Assembly: GCA_021734905.1 (NCBI GenBank)
Contig: JAIPIB010000009.1
Span: 1-27,831, forward strand
Length of the DNA stretch: 27,831 bases
Direction of reading: 5' to 3'
From: Minisyncoccota bacterium
GTDB taxonomy: Bacteria > Patescibacteria > Paceibacteria > UBA9973 > UBA918
Shown: in pieces, positions 6,007 through 14,919 of the stretch
Layout of the letters: each line of letters opens with the position of its first letter
Numbering within the stretch: the stretch's first letter is position 1
Translations under genes and position numbers: made by a program
The notes under the pieces: generated by a model
Seen by the model: the letters and a program-made list of their open reading frames with translations, nothing else
Database searches by the model: none
Told to the model about the DNA's origin: nothing

Positions 6007-7152
6007 TTACCATAGTCTATTTGGTCTATCTGTATGTACTTGAAGTCCTGACTGGTACATGGACTTAGAGTTTGCTTGGGAAGCTACTTTTTGCTTTCCT
6101 TGGAACCGCTCGAGTGGATACCCGTCTTCATAATGCACGGTTACCCAATTTTCATCCTCCATCTCCATGATGGTACCGAGAGCCCAGAGCGGAGCTGATA
6201 TTTCAAACCCTTTCCGTGTTGTTCCACCCGCTCTGATCGGGGTAGCATGTTTTATATCCATTTGGTTATCTCCCCGTACGTGTGACATATCAAGCAGATA
6301 CTCACGAGCGAAGATTGAGTAGAGTTCTCCTCTCTGAGGTTTTGGTAAACCATTTTCAATATCTTTAATTGCTTTCACGTCTGGATACTTTGCCGACCAG
6401 AGTATTCTGTTTCGGTCATCAAGAAGTGGGTACGCTCGAAAGAGTCCAGGCATTTCACCTTTTCGTATAGCAACCGCAAGTTTGCACATAATGGATCTAG
6501 GATTGAGCAGATTCCCGAGCACCACAATGTTCGTAGTCTCATCGCCAATAGACAGAAGCTCTCCCATGAACCACTCATATAGCAGTTCCACTTTTTCGCC
6601 ATACTCAAATGAGGTGATGTCTTCGATATCGTCACAGATAATGAGGTCAGGACGGTGGTCTCGATATTTTAGTCCTCGAATGTTCTGGTTCGCACCAATG
6701 CACATAATCTTTGCTCCGTACTTTGGAATCTCTATCGTGTATGCACCCCAATCTTCCTTAGTTGCCTGGAAGGGACCTAGGTCGTGTTTGAGCAATTCGT
6801 TTTCTTGGAGCTCTTGTTTGATGTTCTCAAAGTGAGATTGTGACTGTACTCGTGTCTTTGAAACAATCAATACAAACTTCTTTTTATGCTTTCCCGTAAT
6901 ACTCCACAGAGCATTAGAAAGGTTCAGGATGGTGGATTTTCCTGAACCTCTAAATGCCATGAACACATTGAGCTTGTGTTGGTATTTCTCGGTAATGCGG
7001 AACATCTCCCTATGGAAGAACGCAAAGTCATACTTCAAGTGTCTCCTGAGGTAAATACTGCAAAACGCCTCGTGACTTTCATACACGATTGCAGTACGCA
7101 CCGCCGTATCAGTGGCGATAGCGTTTATTAACTCGGGAGATAATTGTTTCAT
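6007..7152 (-). CDS. terL: Phage terminase large subunit, ATPase part
   Basis: 381 aa. Terminases drive DNA into the procapsid with an ATPase and cut it with a C-terminal RNase H-like nuclease. The ATPase is clear: Walker A FRGSGKST at residues 67-74, Walker B DLIICDDIED at 169-178, and a coupling-motif-like VVLGNLLNP near residue 213. The nuclease is not visible: after about residue 290 there is no Asp triad, and the C-terminus is a short, unrelated tail. Typical large terminases are 450-600 aa. The gene follows the small-terminase gene after 1 nt. The ATPase family is well supported; whether the protein can package and cut DNA alone is doubtful. Confidence 0.8.
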   Translation of the reverse strand: MKQLSPELINAIATDTAVRTAIVYESHEAFCSIYLRRHLKYDFAFFHREMFRITEKYQHKLNVFMAFRGSGKSTILNLSNALWSITGKHKKKFVLIVSKTRVQSQSHFENIKQELQENELLKHDLGPFQATKEDWGAYTIEIPKYGAKIMCIGANQNIRGLKYRDHRPDLIICDDIEDITSFEYGEKVELLYEWFMGELLSIGDETTNIVVLGNLLNPRSIMCKLAVAIRKGEMPGLFRAYPLLDDRNRILWSAKYPDVKAIKDIENGLPKPQRGELYSIFAREYLLDMSHVRGDNQMDIKHATPIRAGGTTRKGFEISAPLWALGTIMEMEDENWVTVHYEDGYPLERFQGKQKVASQANSKSMYQSGLQVHTDRPNRLW

Positions 7153-7153
7153 A

Positions 7154-7540
7154 TTACTTGTACCTAGCGAGTGCTTCTTTCACTAGACGCTGTTGATCCT
7201 CTCGCAATTCATGTTTCTTCTGTGCACGGCGAAGATGGTCTTGTTTCTCTTGTGACATAAATCGTGGATGATTGTGCTTCAGCCACAACGCTGTAGCTTG
7301 GTACTTCTTCTCTTTCATCATGCCAATGAGCTGGGCTTCAGACATGTCGTTGATGTTTTCAATGCCATCAACCTTGGCATTTTCAGTATCAGTCTTGAAT
7401 GCTTCGTCCTCACTGCACCAACGGTAGAAAGTCGCTCGGGAAATACCCGTTCGCTTTACCGCCAACTCCACAATCGGCACCACACGTAACTGCTCAAGCA
7501 GAAGTTGCTTCTGCTTCTCGAGCTTCGATACGCCCGCCAT
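7154..7540 (-). CDS. Terminase small subunit-like HTH protein
   Basis: 128 aa. Residues 22-45 form a helix-turn-helix (VELAVKRTGISRATFYRWCSED), as in phBC6A51-type small terminases, which recognise the packaging site. A helical middle with ALWLKHNHPRF and a charged basic C-terminus follow. It is placed between the methyltransferase (1-nt gap) and the large terminase (1-nt gap), as expected for a packaging operon. A plain DNA-binding regulator is the alternative. Confidence 0.75.
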   Translation of the reverse strand: MAGVSKLEKQKQLLLEQLRVVPIVELAVKRTGISRATFYRWCSEDEAFKTDTENAKVDGIENINDMSEAQLIGMMKEKKYQATALWLKHNHPRFMSQEKQDHLRRAQKKHELREDQQRLVKEALARYK

Positions 7541-7541
7541 A

Positions 7542-8870
7542 CTAATTGATCTTCTTACGCTTCTTGCCTGTAGCTTTCTCCCAACGGTTCATAATTACTT
7601 CGGCATACATCGGTGTTTTCTCCATGATGAAACATCGACGGTCGAGCTTGGTTGAGGCAATGAGTGTTGAGCCACTTCCACCGAATGGTTCAAGTACGAG
7701 TTGACCACGTTTCGTGAGATTCTTGATATACGGAATAAGAATCTCAATTGGCTTGGTACCGAAGATGATTGCTTGACCAGATGATTTTTCATCCGCCGCT
7801 TTGTATTCGATGAAGTCAGTCGGGCAATACTTTTTGCCTTTCTCGTATGACTCCCAATGCGGTTTCCCTGAGATGGCGAATAACGCTGTTTCGTATTCGT
7901 TCTGGAGTAGTTCAGTCTTTTCGGGTTCTTCATTCGGCAGCTCGAACTCCTCGCTTGTACCGACCATAGCGATGTCATGCTTTGAGAAGAATTTGTGTGC
8001 ACCAGCGTATCCTTGATTTCTGTTCGGCAAATGCCAGACAATCATGTTGCGTACTTTCCAGTGCTTCTCCATTTCTCCCCAAATCTCACGAATGTTCTTC
8101 CAATTCTCGTAGCAGATGATTGAGAAATCCTTGTTTGCTACATTCGCTACGTTTTGCATCCAGAGCGTGGTAAAATCATCAGGTAACACGTCAGTGCCGA
8201 TGTATTTTCGATTCTTCTTTGAACCGAATCCGTCCGTTGGCTTACCGTGACGAGTCTTTCCATGGAGGTAGTCTAAGCGGTACGGTGGGTCAGTCATGAC
8301 CATGTCTATTTTCTCCTCACCGCAGAGTTTCTGCATATCGGCTTCGATAGTGCTGTCACCTACAAGTAGTTTCGACCCATCAAGATCGTAGAGATCTCCT
8401 GTCTGTGCAACAACGGTGATGCCAAGCTTCTTGAGCTCCTCGGCACTGTCGAACTTTCCCTCTACCGTTTCTATCTCGAAAATCTTATCGAGTTCTTCGG
8501 TAGTGAATCCGACTTCAGTAAGGAATGATTCATCAAAGGTTGCAAGAAGATCGAAGTCCCACTCACCACTGATTTTATTCAGCTTTAGATTAAGCATCTT
8601 CTCTTTCTCAATGTCAGCGATGTCTACATACACCACTGGTACGGTGGTGTGACCTAACTCCTTGGCGACTTTTACTCTTGCGTGCCCGCCAATCACAATG
8701 TTGAGTCGTGCCTCTGCCTTGTTTACGATAATCGGCAGTGGCATATCAAACTCAACGATAGAACGAGCGAGTTGTTCGAGCATTTCCTTAGAGTGCTTCC
8801 GAGGGTTATATTCTGATAATTTGAGTAGGTTTATATCAACGTACTCGATAGTGAACATATCTTTAGACAT
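7542..8870 (-). CDS. ParB-like nuclease domain fused to N4/N6 DNA methyltransferase
   Basis: 442 aa. Residues 8-95 are a ParB/sulfiredoxin-like domain (LSEYNPRKHS, IVIGGHARVKVAKELG). The methylase follows: catalytic motif DPPY at 194-197 precedes the AdoMet-binding motif EPFGGSGS at 394-401, the beta-class order. Such fusions are common phage orphan methyltransferases that modify phage DNA. No restriction gene lies next to it in this operon. It is the first gene of the five-gene minus-strand operon, with the terminases downstream. The target sequence is unknown. Confidence 0.88.
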   Translation of the reverse strand: MSKDMFTIEYVDINLLKLSEYNPRKHSKEMLEQLARSIVEFDMPLPIIVNKAEARLNIVIGGHARVKVAKELGHTTVPVVYVDIADIEKEKMLNLKLNKISGEWDFDLLATFDESFLTEVGFTTEELDKIFEIETVEGKFDSAEELKKLGITVVAQTGDLYDLDGSKLLVGDSTIEADMQKLCGEEKIDMVMTDPPYRLDYLHGKTRHGKPTDGFGSKKNRKYIGTDVLPDDFTTLWMQNVANVANKDFSIICYENWKNIREIWGEMEKHWKVRNMIVWHLPNRNQGYAGAHKFFSKHDIAMVGTSEEFELPNEEPEKTELLQNEYETALFAISGKPHWESYEKGKKYCPTDFIEYKAADEKSSGQAIIFGTKPIEILIPYIKNLTKRGQLVLEPFGGSGSTLIASTKLDRRCFIMEKTPMYAEVIMNRWEKATGKKRKKIN

Positions 8871-8903
8871 ACATTTCTAATTAATTGATTAATCAGAAGC
8901 GCA

Positions 8904-8952
8904 AAAAACCACCAGATTCCCGAAGCATAACTTCGATTCTCTGGTGGTTTTT
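8904..8952 (-). terminator. Large hairpin, likely terminator
   Basis: 13-bp outer stem (8904-8916 with 8940-8952) with A/T-rich ends and an inner CGAAG/CTTCG stem. On the minus strand it lies downstream of the secreted coiled-coil gene and just upstream of the ParB-methyltransferase gene, so it separates the two units. Confidence 0.65.
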
Positions 8953-9227
8953 CGACGAACCGCAAAGAAATCGAAATACCTTCTCATACACAGTATGGAA
9001 AGGTCACGATTTACTTATTGGCTTATTTAATTCAGTGAGTGGCTTAAGCTCATTGAATCAGGTCTGATGTAATTAGTGCTTCTACTTCAAGCGTATCACT
9101 GAAGTGTAAAACTCAGCAAGGAAAATGAGATTTGTGAGACAAAAAGTCCGAATTTAAGATTTCGTATATGTTTTAAGGGGTTTCTGAAATTCTGAGAAAA
9201 AATGTTGAAACGGTTATCCCCAGACGA
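8953..9227. other. Non-coding gap with small inverted repeats
   Basis: No convincing gene. It holds a near-palindrome with 9-nt arms (9031-9039 and 9049-9057, one mismatch) and a small ACTTCA/TGAAGT repeat near 9085-9106. It probably contains the 3' untranslated end of the 9228-10148 gene. Confidence 0.4.
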
Positions 9228-10148
9228 CTACCACCACGAGATCAAACTCTTGAAAAATCCAACCACTTTGTCGACGAAACTCTCTTGTATTGGCTCGAGT
9301 ACAGGAACTTGTTCAATCACTGGTTCAGGAATGGGCGATGTGGCAGTGGCTTCGATTGGAGTTTCTACTGTTGGTGCAACCATCTCTGGTGAGGTAACGG
9401 GTTTTGATGTGATTGTCTGCGGTGCAATAGGAGTTGCTTCAGGAAGCGACTCAAGATATTCATCATGCTGTGCAGTACCAACTTTTCCGTGTGGGTATTT
9501 TAGATCATAGAGAGTAGTGATACGTTGAGCCACATCGGGTCTACTTGCTTTCACTCTTCCAAAGAATACAGATGCTTCTTCTAGTGGAAGTGAGTCCATG
9601 TACATGAATCCCTCGTAGATATCAGCATCAGTGTATACAGTAGTATCTGAGTTTGATTGTTCATCAAGTAGATCGAGATAGTCTTCACTCTGAGCGATGT
9701 TCTGTTTCTGAAGTTCGATGATTTGCTGACGCAGTTGCTCTGCTTCTTTCTCAGCTTTTGCGAGAGCAGACGCATCTGACTCGTACTCATCTTTCTCGTC
9801 TTCAAGTTCGTTTATTTGAGCATCATACTTTGCATCAATCTCGGCGAGCTTGGTATCAAGTTGATTCCCAATACCGTAGCTTCCATAGAGTCCTGTGACA
9901 TATCGCTTTTCGGTGTCACGTTCTGCTTCAAGAGCTTTGATACGAGCATTGATAGTATCGATTGATACTTGAGGGCTGTTTGCGATTTGTGCTTCAAGCG
10001 TTTTGAGTCGATACTCCAGAGCTGAGAGTGCTTCATCCTGCTTTATCCCTACATCAGCAGGGAGATAGTTGTAGTCGGTAGCGTATGCATATGGTGCATA
10101 TACCGAAAGGGTGAATAGGAAAAAACCTATTCGTATTAAATTCTTCAT
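9228..10148 (-). CDS. Secreted coiled-coil protein, unknown function
   Basis: 306 aa, no family recognised. The N-terminus is a signal peptide: basic KNLIR, hydrophobic FFLFTLSVYAPYA, and a likely cut after AYA at residue 23. Residues 38-160 are long charged coiled coil (KALEAERDTEKR, EKEAEQLRQQIIELQKQ). Residues 175-225 are a small folded stretch. Residues 230-290 are a Pro/Thr/Glu-rich linker. The C-terminus ends in an amphipathic FVDKVVGFFKSLISWW helix that could touch a membrane. It lies next to phage-type genes but separated by a terminator. It could be a cell-surface protein of the element; no function is claimed. Confidence 0.7.
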   Translation of the reverse strand: MKNLIRIGFFLFTLSVYAPYAYATDYNYLPADVGIKQDEALSALEYRLKTLEAQIANSPQVSIDTINARIKALEAERDTEKRYVTGLYGSYGIGNQLDTKLAEIDAKYDAQINELEDEKDEYESDASALAKAEKEAEQLRQQIIELQKQNIAQSEDYLDLLDEQSNSDTTVYTDADIYEGFMYMDSLPLEEASVFFGRVKASRPDVAQRITTLYDLKYPHGKVGTAQHDEYLESLPEATPIAPQTITSKPVTSPEMVAPTVETPIEATATSPIPEPVIEQVPVLEPIQESFVDKVVGFFKSLISWW

Positions 10149-10453
10149 AGGTCACTGTAGCGGATTTAGCCTAATAACGAATTAGGCGAAGAATCTTGAG
10201 TCGTGAGACAGAAGACTCCCCGCCATTGCGATCCAGTCTTTCGACCAGACCCATATCCAGTTTCCCAGACACGACCGCTACAGTGACTCTGACGAGGAGT
10301 CTTCTATACTGTAGCGGTTTTATATTCCGACCATATCCCAAGGGGTACTTGGGGGTTAGGTCTTTATTGTGAGGAACATGATAGCAAAAATATCGCTACC
10401 CGTCTGTACCTTAGCTTAGTTCTTGGGTCTTGCGAAGCTACTGTTATCTACAG
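10149..10453 (-). promoter_or_regulatory. Structured leader with alternating inverted repeats
   Basis: 305-nt non-coding gap. A 12-nt word at 10152-10163 has its exact reverse complement at 10275-10286, and 10 nt of it recur directly at 10308-10317. A second pair, 10210-10219 with 10296-10305, is interleaved with it. A small 7-bp hairpin (10169-10187) lies inside. The word nearest the ATG of the 10148 gene ends 4 nt before the start codon. The central copy can pair with either outer copy, so two exclusive folds are possible. Alternatives are a leader RNA switch or a replication or packaging site. The remainder to 10453 holds CCAAG/CTTGG and TAGC/GCTA repeats and no gene. Confidence 0.5.
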
Positions 10454-13225
10454 CTATTTTATGTGGAATAACAGCACTTTTGACTCATCAATTGCAATTG
10501 AATCGACAGAAAGACCTTTATAGAAATGAAAGAGTACACTTGTCTTTAATTCTTCTATTTTCGCCTGTTTATCTGTAACACTAGCAGGTTCGTTTTCTAT
10601 CCACTTTTCAACTATCTTAGTCCGTGCGTCTTCAACATTAGAGAGGTTAGTGATGGACATTGTAATACAATCTTGTACGGAGTCTGCCCATTTTGTATTA
10701 GCGTCGCTAAGGTTTGCATCACGCTCGATTTCAAACTCACTAATTGAAAAAGCCTCATTTTTAAGAGCAAAAATTGCATCTGGATATGTTTTATGTTCCT
10801 GAAACTTATACACGATAAAGACAGGGGTACCTCCAATTGACCCTTGATAGTACGGTCCGTTATCTTTTTTAGAATCGGACTCGTTCCAGTAAGGTTTAAA
10901 GTCTTCAGGATTCGTGTCTTCGAGATTTAAGTAACCATTGACCCAGATTATGATTGCCTTCAAATTGTCTTCAGCTAAGATAAACTTGGTGATCTTGTCT
11001 TTTTTGACAGTAGGAATTTTTGTAAATTTTTTGTAAATTGATTCAAGAATTCTATTATCTTCTGATCTAGCTAGATCTTCACCGAATTGATTTTCGTTAG
11101 TGTAGTGGACATTTGTTTCAGCAACAAATTGTTCTTTCCGTAAAAGGATATTGTAACCAAAACCGTCAGCTTTCTTTATGGGATCTCTAACGAAATCTTG
11201 TATCCTATGCAAAACACGAGCTGTGCTGTAGGACTCAAAATTTTCTTTTGCAAATTCACTAAATTTTGAGTCATTAAGTGGTTGTTCAATTATTTTTGTT
11301 CGCACGTCAGCTTCATATTTTTGATTAATTTGAGTGAAGACCTCATAAAACTTTATCTTTGTTGCAGTAAACTGTTCGTCTGTAAGTGCCGAAGTAGCAG
11401 TAAAATAATCTTTTGACTGATTAAGTAAGGGATCGAATTGATGGCTACCTTCCTTGATAAGAGAGAGTTCGTCGTTGTAGTTCTGATCTTTGATATCAAT
11501 AGTTAATGCAGGAGTATCAATTATTAGTTTAAGGATTCTATCTGCAAGAAGCCGTTTTATGTCATCTCGAATTGTTATAGTGGAAACCCTCCCTTCAGGT
11601 AGATCCCAACTATCCCAACCAAACGACCCTTTACTTTCAGAAATTTCTGCTGTTTTTAAATAAACTGAAAGATAGTAGTTTAAGTCATCCTGTCTACTGC
11701 GATAGTGAAAGATGGCATCTTTTGAAACTGTGGCAAGTAACGTTTGAAGAGCATCTTTATAAAAAGGTTGGTTTTTCCTTACTGAGTAATTTTTATAAAC
11801 CCATGCTGTAAAACCAAAGATGACAGCTTTTTTTATCAAGATAATTTCATCAAGTAATACATCTTCGTCGTGCTCATAACTTTCTCGTAAAAACGAATCA
11901 TTTAAAAAATCAAGCGTTTTTTCAAATACAGTTAAGTCACCTTTATCAAAAGCAATTTTTAAAGACCCATTGAGACTAGAAAGTAGCTTCGTCCCATATT
12001 CAATGTAATCGCCATCTTTTTGAATTTTTGATTTTATAGAATACTTTGATACCTCACTTAACCATCTAAAGTAAATATCAAGAAATTCGGACTGGTTTTG
12101 TTGGGTGAGTCCGTAAGACTGGTAAAAAGCATGACTGAAATTTCGCAGAAAAATATTAAAGGATTGGACAGACTTCTTACTCAGCGACTGATAAATGTAG
12201 CCTAAAGAAAACGAGACTATCTTTCTAATGCAATCAATATCTCCTTGTTTAAAAGAATACTTCTGAAGTGGGAATATAATGTCGTCGTTGATAAACTGAA
12301 TAATATCAACATAAGAGTCTGCTTTGTCTGTGAAGTGGTCTACGAAGCTTGAGAATTCCTTCAGTTTCAACTCCAGACCTTTTGAGTCTTCCATTTTGAT
12401 AAATGAAAACATCGCATTGTAATAAGATCGTGTCTCAGCCTCTAAGTATGAAGTAGGGTTTTCGTACTCATCACTAATTGATATGAAGGAACGCAGACGT
12501 TCTTCATCAATGTCCAATCCGTCTTCTTTTTTGACCCCAAGAATAATGGTGTCGAACTCAATCGGGGACCCGTTTGAAATGTGATATGGGATGTAATAGG
12601 AAAGTTTCTTAGAAGACGCTTGGTCGATTTCTTTTGCAAACAGTACGTTTAAATCAACGTTGGTGATATATCCAGAACTTTCAGATCGAATAATATGATA
12701 GGAGTCGGTATTCTCATCAAAAAGAAAACGCTCTATGTCTTTACCGCCTTTCTTTTCTTCAAGGCTCTTGTTCAGCAAATCATTCTTAATTTTTAAAGCT
12801 TCAAACTGCGCTAACTTTTCCCGTATGACACCTTCTTTAAATTTTTTTACAGCCCTCTCTCCAGAAAGTTCATTCTCATTGAATTTAAAAACCTCATTGA
12901 ATGCAATAAATAGATTCAAGATGATGGCTCCAACTAGTAAAAAATTTACCAATTCATAAATGGAATTTGGTAAAAGTATAAAGCTGAAGGCAAAAAAGCT
13001 GAGACAAAGAGTTATGACCCTTTTTATATTAGTTTTCTTAGTAAGAGTAATTTTCTCACTCTTATCCTGGAGGCCGTAAATATAGACACCGAGAGAAATG
13101 ACGATTGTAAAAATTACTCCATAAATAGATACGAAAGATTCGTTTGCACAAATAAAATTCCATAAACAGGTTTGGTCAGGGTAATCTACCAAAGTAGCGA
13201 TGTTTAGGTTTACGTCAGGCATCAT
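10454..13225 (-). CDS. Large membrane-anchored protein, unknown function
   Basis: 923 aa. Three probable transmembrane segments lie at about residues 33-51, 69-85 and 90-110. A charged coiled coil follows (about 120-165). Next is a stretch with SGYITNVDLNVLFAKEI near residue 183, which recalls the layout of DUF2254-type membrane proteins, a weak resemblance only. The rest is a long, mainly helical cytosolic part (about 250-800). The last 150 residues hold an alpha/beta-looking segment (KAIIIWVNGYL, TPVFIVYKFQE). No nuclease, ATPase or NTPase motif was found. It stands alone between the structured gap and the divergent recombinase. The AT-rich codon use matches the neighbouring defence genes more than the packaging genes. 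Confidence 0.7.
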   Translation of the reverse strand: MMPDVNLNIATLVDYPDQTCLWNFICANESFVSIYGVIFTIVISLGVYIYGLQDKSEKITLTKKTNIKRVITLCLSFFAFSFILLPNSIYELVNFLLVGAIILNLFIAFNEVFKFNENELSGERAVKKFKEGVIREKLAQFEALKIKNDLLNKSLEEKKGGKDIERFLFDENTDSYHIIRSESSGYITNVDLNVLFAKEIDQASSKKLSYYIPYHISNGSPIEFDTIILGVKKEDGLDIDEERLRSFISISDEYENPTSYLEAETRSYYNAMFSFIKMEDSKGLELKLKEFSSFVDHFTDKADSYVDIIQFINDDIIFPLQKYSFKQGDIDCIRKIVSFSLGYIYQSLSKKSVQSFNIFLRNFSHAFYQSYGLTQQNQSEFLDIYFRWLSEVSKYSIKSKIQKDGDYIEYGTKLLSSLNGSLKIAFDKGDLTVFEKTLDFLNDSFLRESYEHDEDVLLDEIILIKKAVIFGFTAWVYKNYSVRKNQPFYKDALQTLLATVSKDAIFHYRSRQDDLNYYLSVYLKTAEISESKGSFGWDSWDLPEGRVSTITIRDDIKRLLADRILKLIIDTPALTIDIKDQNYNDELSLIKEGSHQFDPLLNQSKDYFTATSALTDEQFTATKIKFYEVFTQINQKYEADVRTKIIEQPLNDSKFSEFAKENFESYSTARVLHRIQDFVRDPIKKADGFGYNILLRKEQFVAETNVHYTNENQFGEDLARSEDNRILESIYKKFTKIPTVKKDKITKFILAEDNLKAIIIWVNGYLNLEDTNPEDFKPYWNESDSKKDNGPYYQGSIGGTPVFIVYKFQEHKTYPDAIFALKNEAFSISEFEIERDANLSDANTKWADSVQDCITMSITNLSNVEDARTKIVEKWIENEPASVTDKQAKIEELKTSVLFHFYKGLSVDSIAIDESKVLLFHIK

Positions 13226-13290
13226 AGATTTGCATTATACAACAAAAAACAGCTTAAATAAAGGATTTTTCACTCAAATTATCGACTTCT

Positions 13291-13346
13291 TACCAACAAC
13301 TAGCCCTCCTAGACTCTCTGGAGAGTCTGCGTCATTAGTGTTGGTA
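13291..13346 (+). promoter_or_regulatory. Imperfect palindrome over the recombinase start
   Basis: Outer arms TACCAACA at 13291 and TGTTGGTA ending at 13346 enclose a perfect inner 8-bp stem (13311-13318 with 13321-13328) around the dinucleotide TG. The total of about 56 bp, next to the integrase gene, matches the size and place of a serine-integrase attachment site with a 2-nt crossover. An autoregulatory operator is the alternative. The ATG overlaps the right arm. Confidence 0.5.
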
Positions 13347-14668
13347 TGAGCAAAACAGAAGCCCCAATAGGGTTTAAGCCAAGAGTAGAGCCCGTAGCAA
13401 TATCAATCAAGTACTGCCTCTATGCCCGAAAATCGACTGAGAGTGAGGAACAGCAAATCCTCTCTATAGATTCACAGATTAAAGAGATGCTAGAAATGGC
13501 AACTCGAGACAATCTGGAGGTTGTAGAGATAAAGAAAGAGTCACACTCTGCCAAGGAAGCAGGAGCAAGACCAGTTTTTAATGAAATAGTCGATGAGATA
13601 AGGAATGGAAAATTCAACGCCATCCTCACATGGGCACCTGACCGTATCTCGAGAAATGCAGGAGACCTTGGTCGAATCGTCGACCTTATGGACTCAGGAA
13701 TGCTCCAAGAGATACGAACGTATGGACAGAAGTTTAGTAACAATCCAAACGAAAAATTCCTCCTGATGATTCTAGGTTCCCAAGCAAAACTTGAGAATGA
13801 CAATAAGGTTGTGAATATCAAACGAGGTCTGCGAGCACGCTGTGAAATGGGACTCTGGCCATGTAGTCCACCAACTGGATATCTGAGTAGCAAGAATACT
13901 GAGAAGCGATGCTGTGTTGAGGTCGATCCATATAGGGGACCAATCATCAGGAAGATGTTTGAGAAAGTAGCTTATGAAAACTATAGTGGTCGCAAGCTCT
14001 ACTTCTGGCTTCGGGACGAAATGAAGTTTAAAACCAAGAATGGTAAACATCTACATCTTGGAAATTTATACATGGTGCTTCGTAGCCATTTCTACTACGG
14101 AACCTTCGAATATCCTCAAGGTGGCGGACAGTGGTATCAGGGGTCACATCAACCACTAATTACTAAGTCACTGTTTGATCAAGTGCAAGAAAAGATCTCG
14201 GTACAAGTCACAAAAGGTGATACTAAGGAGTTTGCCTTCACCAAGTTAATGACCTGTGCACTCTGTGGATCTGGTATCACCGCTGACGAGAAGTTCAAAC
14301 ATCAAAAGAATGGAAACGTACATCGATATGTGTATTACGGCTGTACGGGACGCAAGGATAAGAAGTGCGAATCTGGATATATCAATGAGGACGAACTTAC
14401 TGAACAGCTAGCAAACCTCATGGATCAAATTGACTTAGATTCCATTGGTATGAAAGAGCGCATCAAGATTGAGATTGAACGGCATAAGAGATTTCAGTCA
14501 GGACTACTTGGTATCAAGGAGACAAAAGTGAGGGTCGCTGATATAGACATCAGAAACTATGCAAAGTACATCCTACGAGAAGGGACTATGTTGGAGAAAA
14601 GAGAATTACTATCGTGCCTACGAAGCAAGATAAATGTAGCAAATAAGCGGATTTCACTCATCAAATAA
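13346..14668 (+). CDS. Large serine recombinase (site-specific integrase)
   Basis: 440 aa, apparently complete. The resolvase domain (residues 20-160) has the nucleophile Ser30 in YARKS, the downstream SIDSQ, and the catalytic arginines R100 and R103 in DRISRN. The recombinase DNA-binding domain spans about 165-285 (GYL near 180, LYMVLRSHFYYG near 241-252). The zinc ribbon has C304, C307, C333 and C341. The usual long coiled-coil insert after the ribbon is short here. It would catalyse integration or excision of the island. The following operon starts 38 nt after its stop in the same direction. Confidence 0.92.
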   Translation: MSKTEAPIGFKPRVEPVAISIKYCLYARKSTESEEQQILSIDSQIKEMLEMATRDNLEVVEIKKESHSAKEAGARPVFNEIVDEIRNGKFNAILTWAPDRISRNAGDLGRIVDLMDSGMLQEIRTYGQKFSNNPNEKFLLMILGSQAKLENDNKVVNIKRGLRARCEMGLWPCSPPTGYLSSKNTEKRCCVEVDPYRGPIIRKMFEKVAYENYSGRKLYFWLRDEMKFKTKNGKHLHLGNLYMVLRSHFYYGTFEYPQGGGQWYQGSHQPLITKSLFDQVQEKISVQVTKGDTKEFAFTKLMTCALCGSGITADEKFKHQKNGNVHRYVYYGCTGRKDKKCESGYINEDELTEQLANLMDQIDLDSIGMKERIKIEIERHKRFQSGLLGIKETKVRVADIDIRNYAKYILREGTMLEKRELLSCLRSKINVANKRISLIK

Positions 14669-14700
14669 TGTTATCTTTTAAGATAACATTATGTTATATT
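14667..14700 (+). promoter_or_regulatory. Palindromic operator and promoter of the XRE-RM operon
   Basis: A perfect 11-bp inverted repeat with a 2-nt centre (14667-14690) overlaps the last stop-codon bases of the recombinase. TATATT at 14695-14700 is a possible -10, and its -35 would fall inside the palindrome. The XRE ATG comes only 6 nt later, so the transcript may be nearly leaderless. The layout fits a controller-protein operator. Confidence 0.6.
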
Positions 14701-14706
14701 GGTTAG

Positions 14707-14916
14707 ATGCATATCAATGAGTCAGAGAAGCTTGGGAACAACCTAAAAAAGATACGGACAGAGAAAGGTTTATCTCAAGTAGATATCGCTAGAGAGTTGT
14801 GTGTAAGTAGAGGTTTTGTTAGTAATATCGAAAGTGGAAAAAGAAACCCCACACTCTCAACTCTTACACGATTAGCCACTGCATTAGGAGTATCTACTAA
14901 TGAATTACTTAAATAA
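14707..14916 (+). CDS. XRE-family regulator, likely controller of the RM operon
   Basis: 69 aa, a single lambda-repressor-like HTH. The layout is LGNNLKKIRTEKGLSQVDIARE (first helices), VSRGFVSNIESGKRNPTLSTL (recognition helix and turn), then LATALGVSTNELLK. The size and position match the C proteins that time restriction-modification expression. The palindrome directly upstream is its probable operator. It ends 3 nt before the restriction-modification gene. Confidence 0.9.
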   Translation: MHINESEKLGNNLKKIRTEKGLSQVDIARELCVSRGFVSNIESGKRNPTLSTLTRLATALGVSTNELLK

Positions 14917-14919
14917 ATT

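Noticed and set aside
9202..9510. Plus-strand frame rich in Gly, Ser and Val
   Set aside because: Antisense to the Pro/Thr-rich linker of the secreted coiled-coil protein; no start context.
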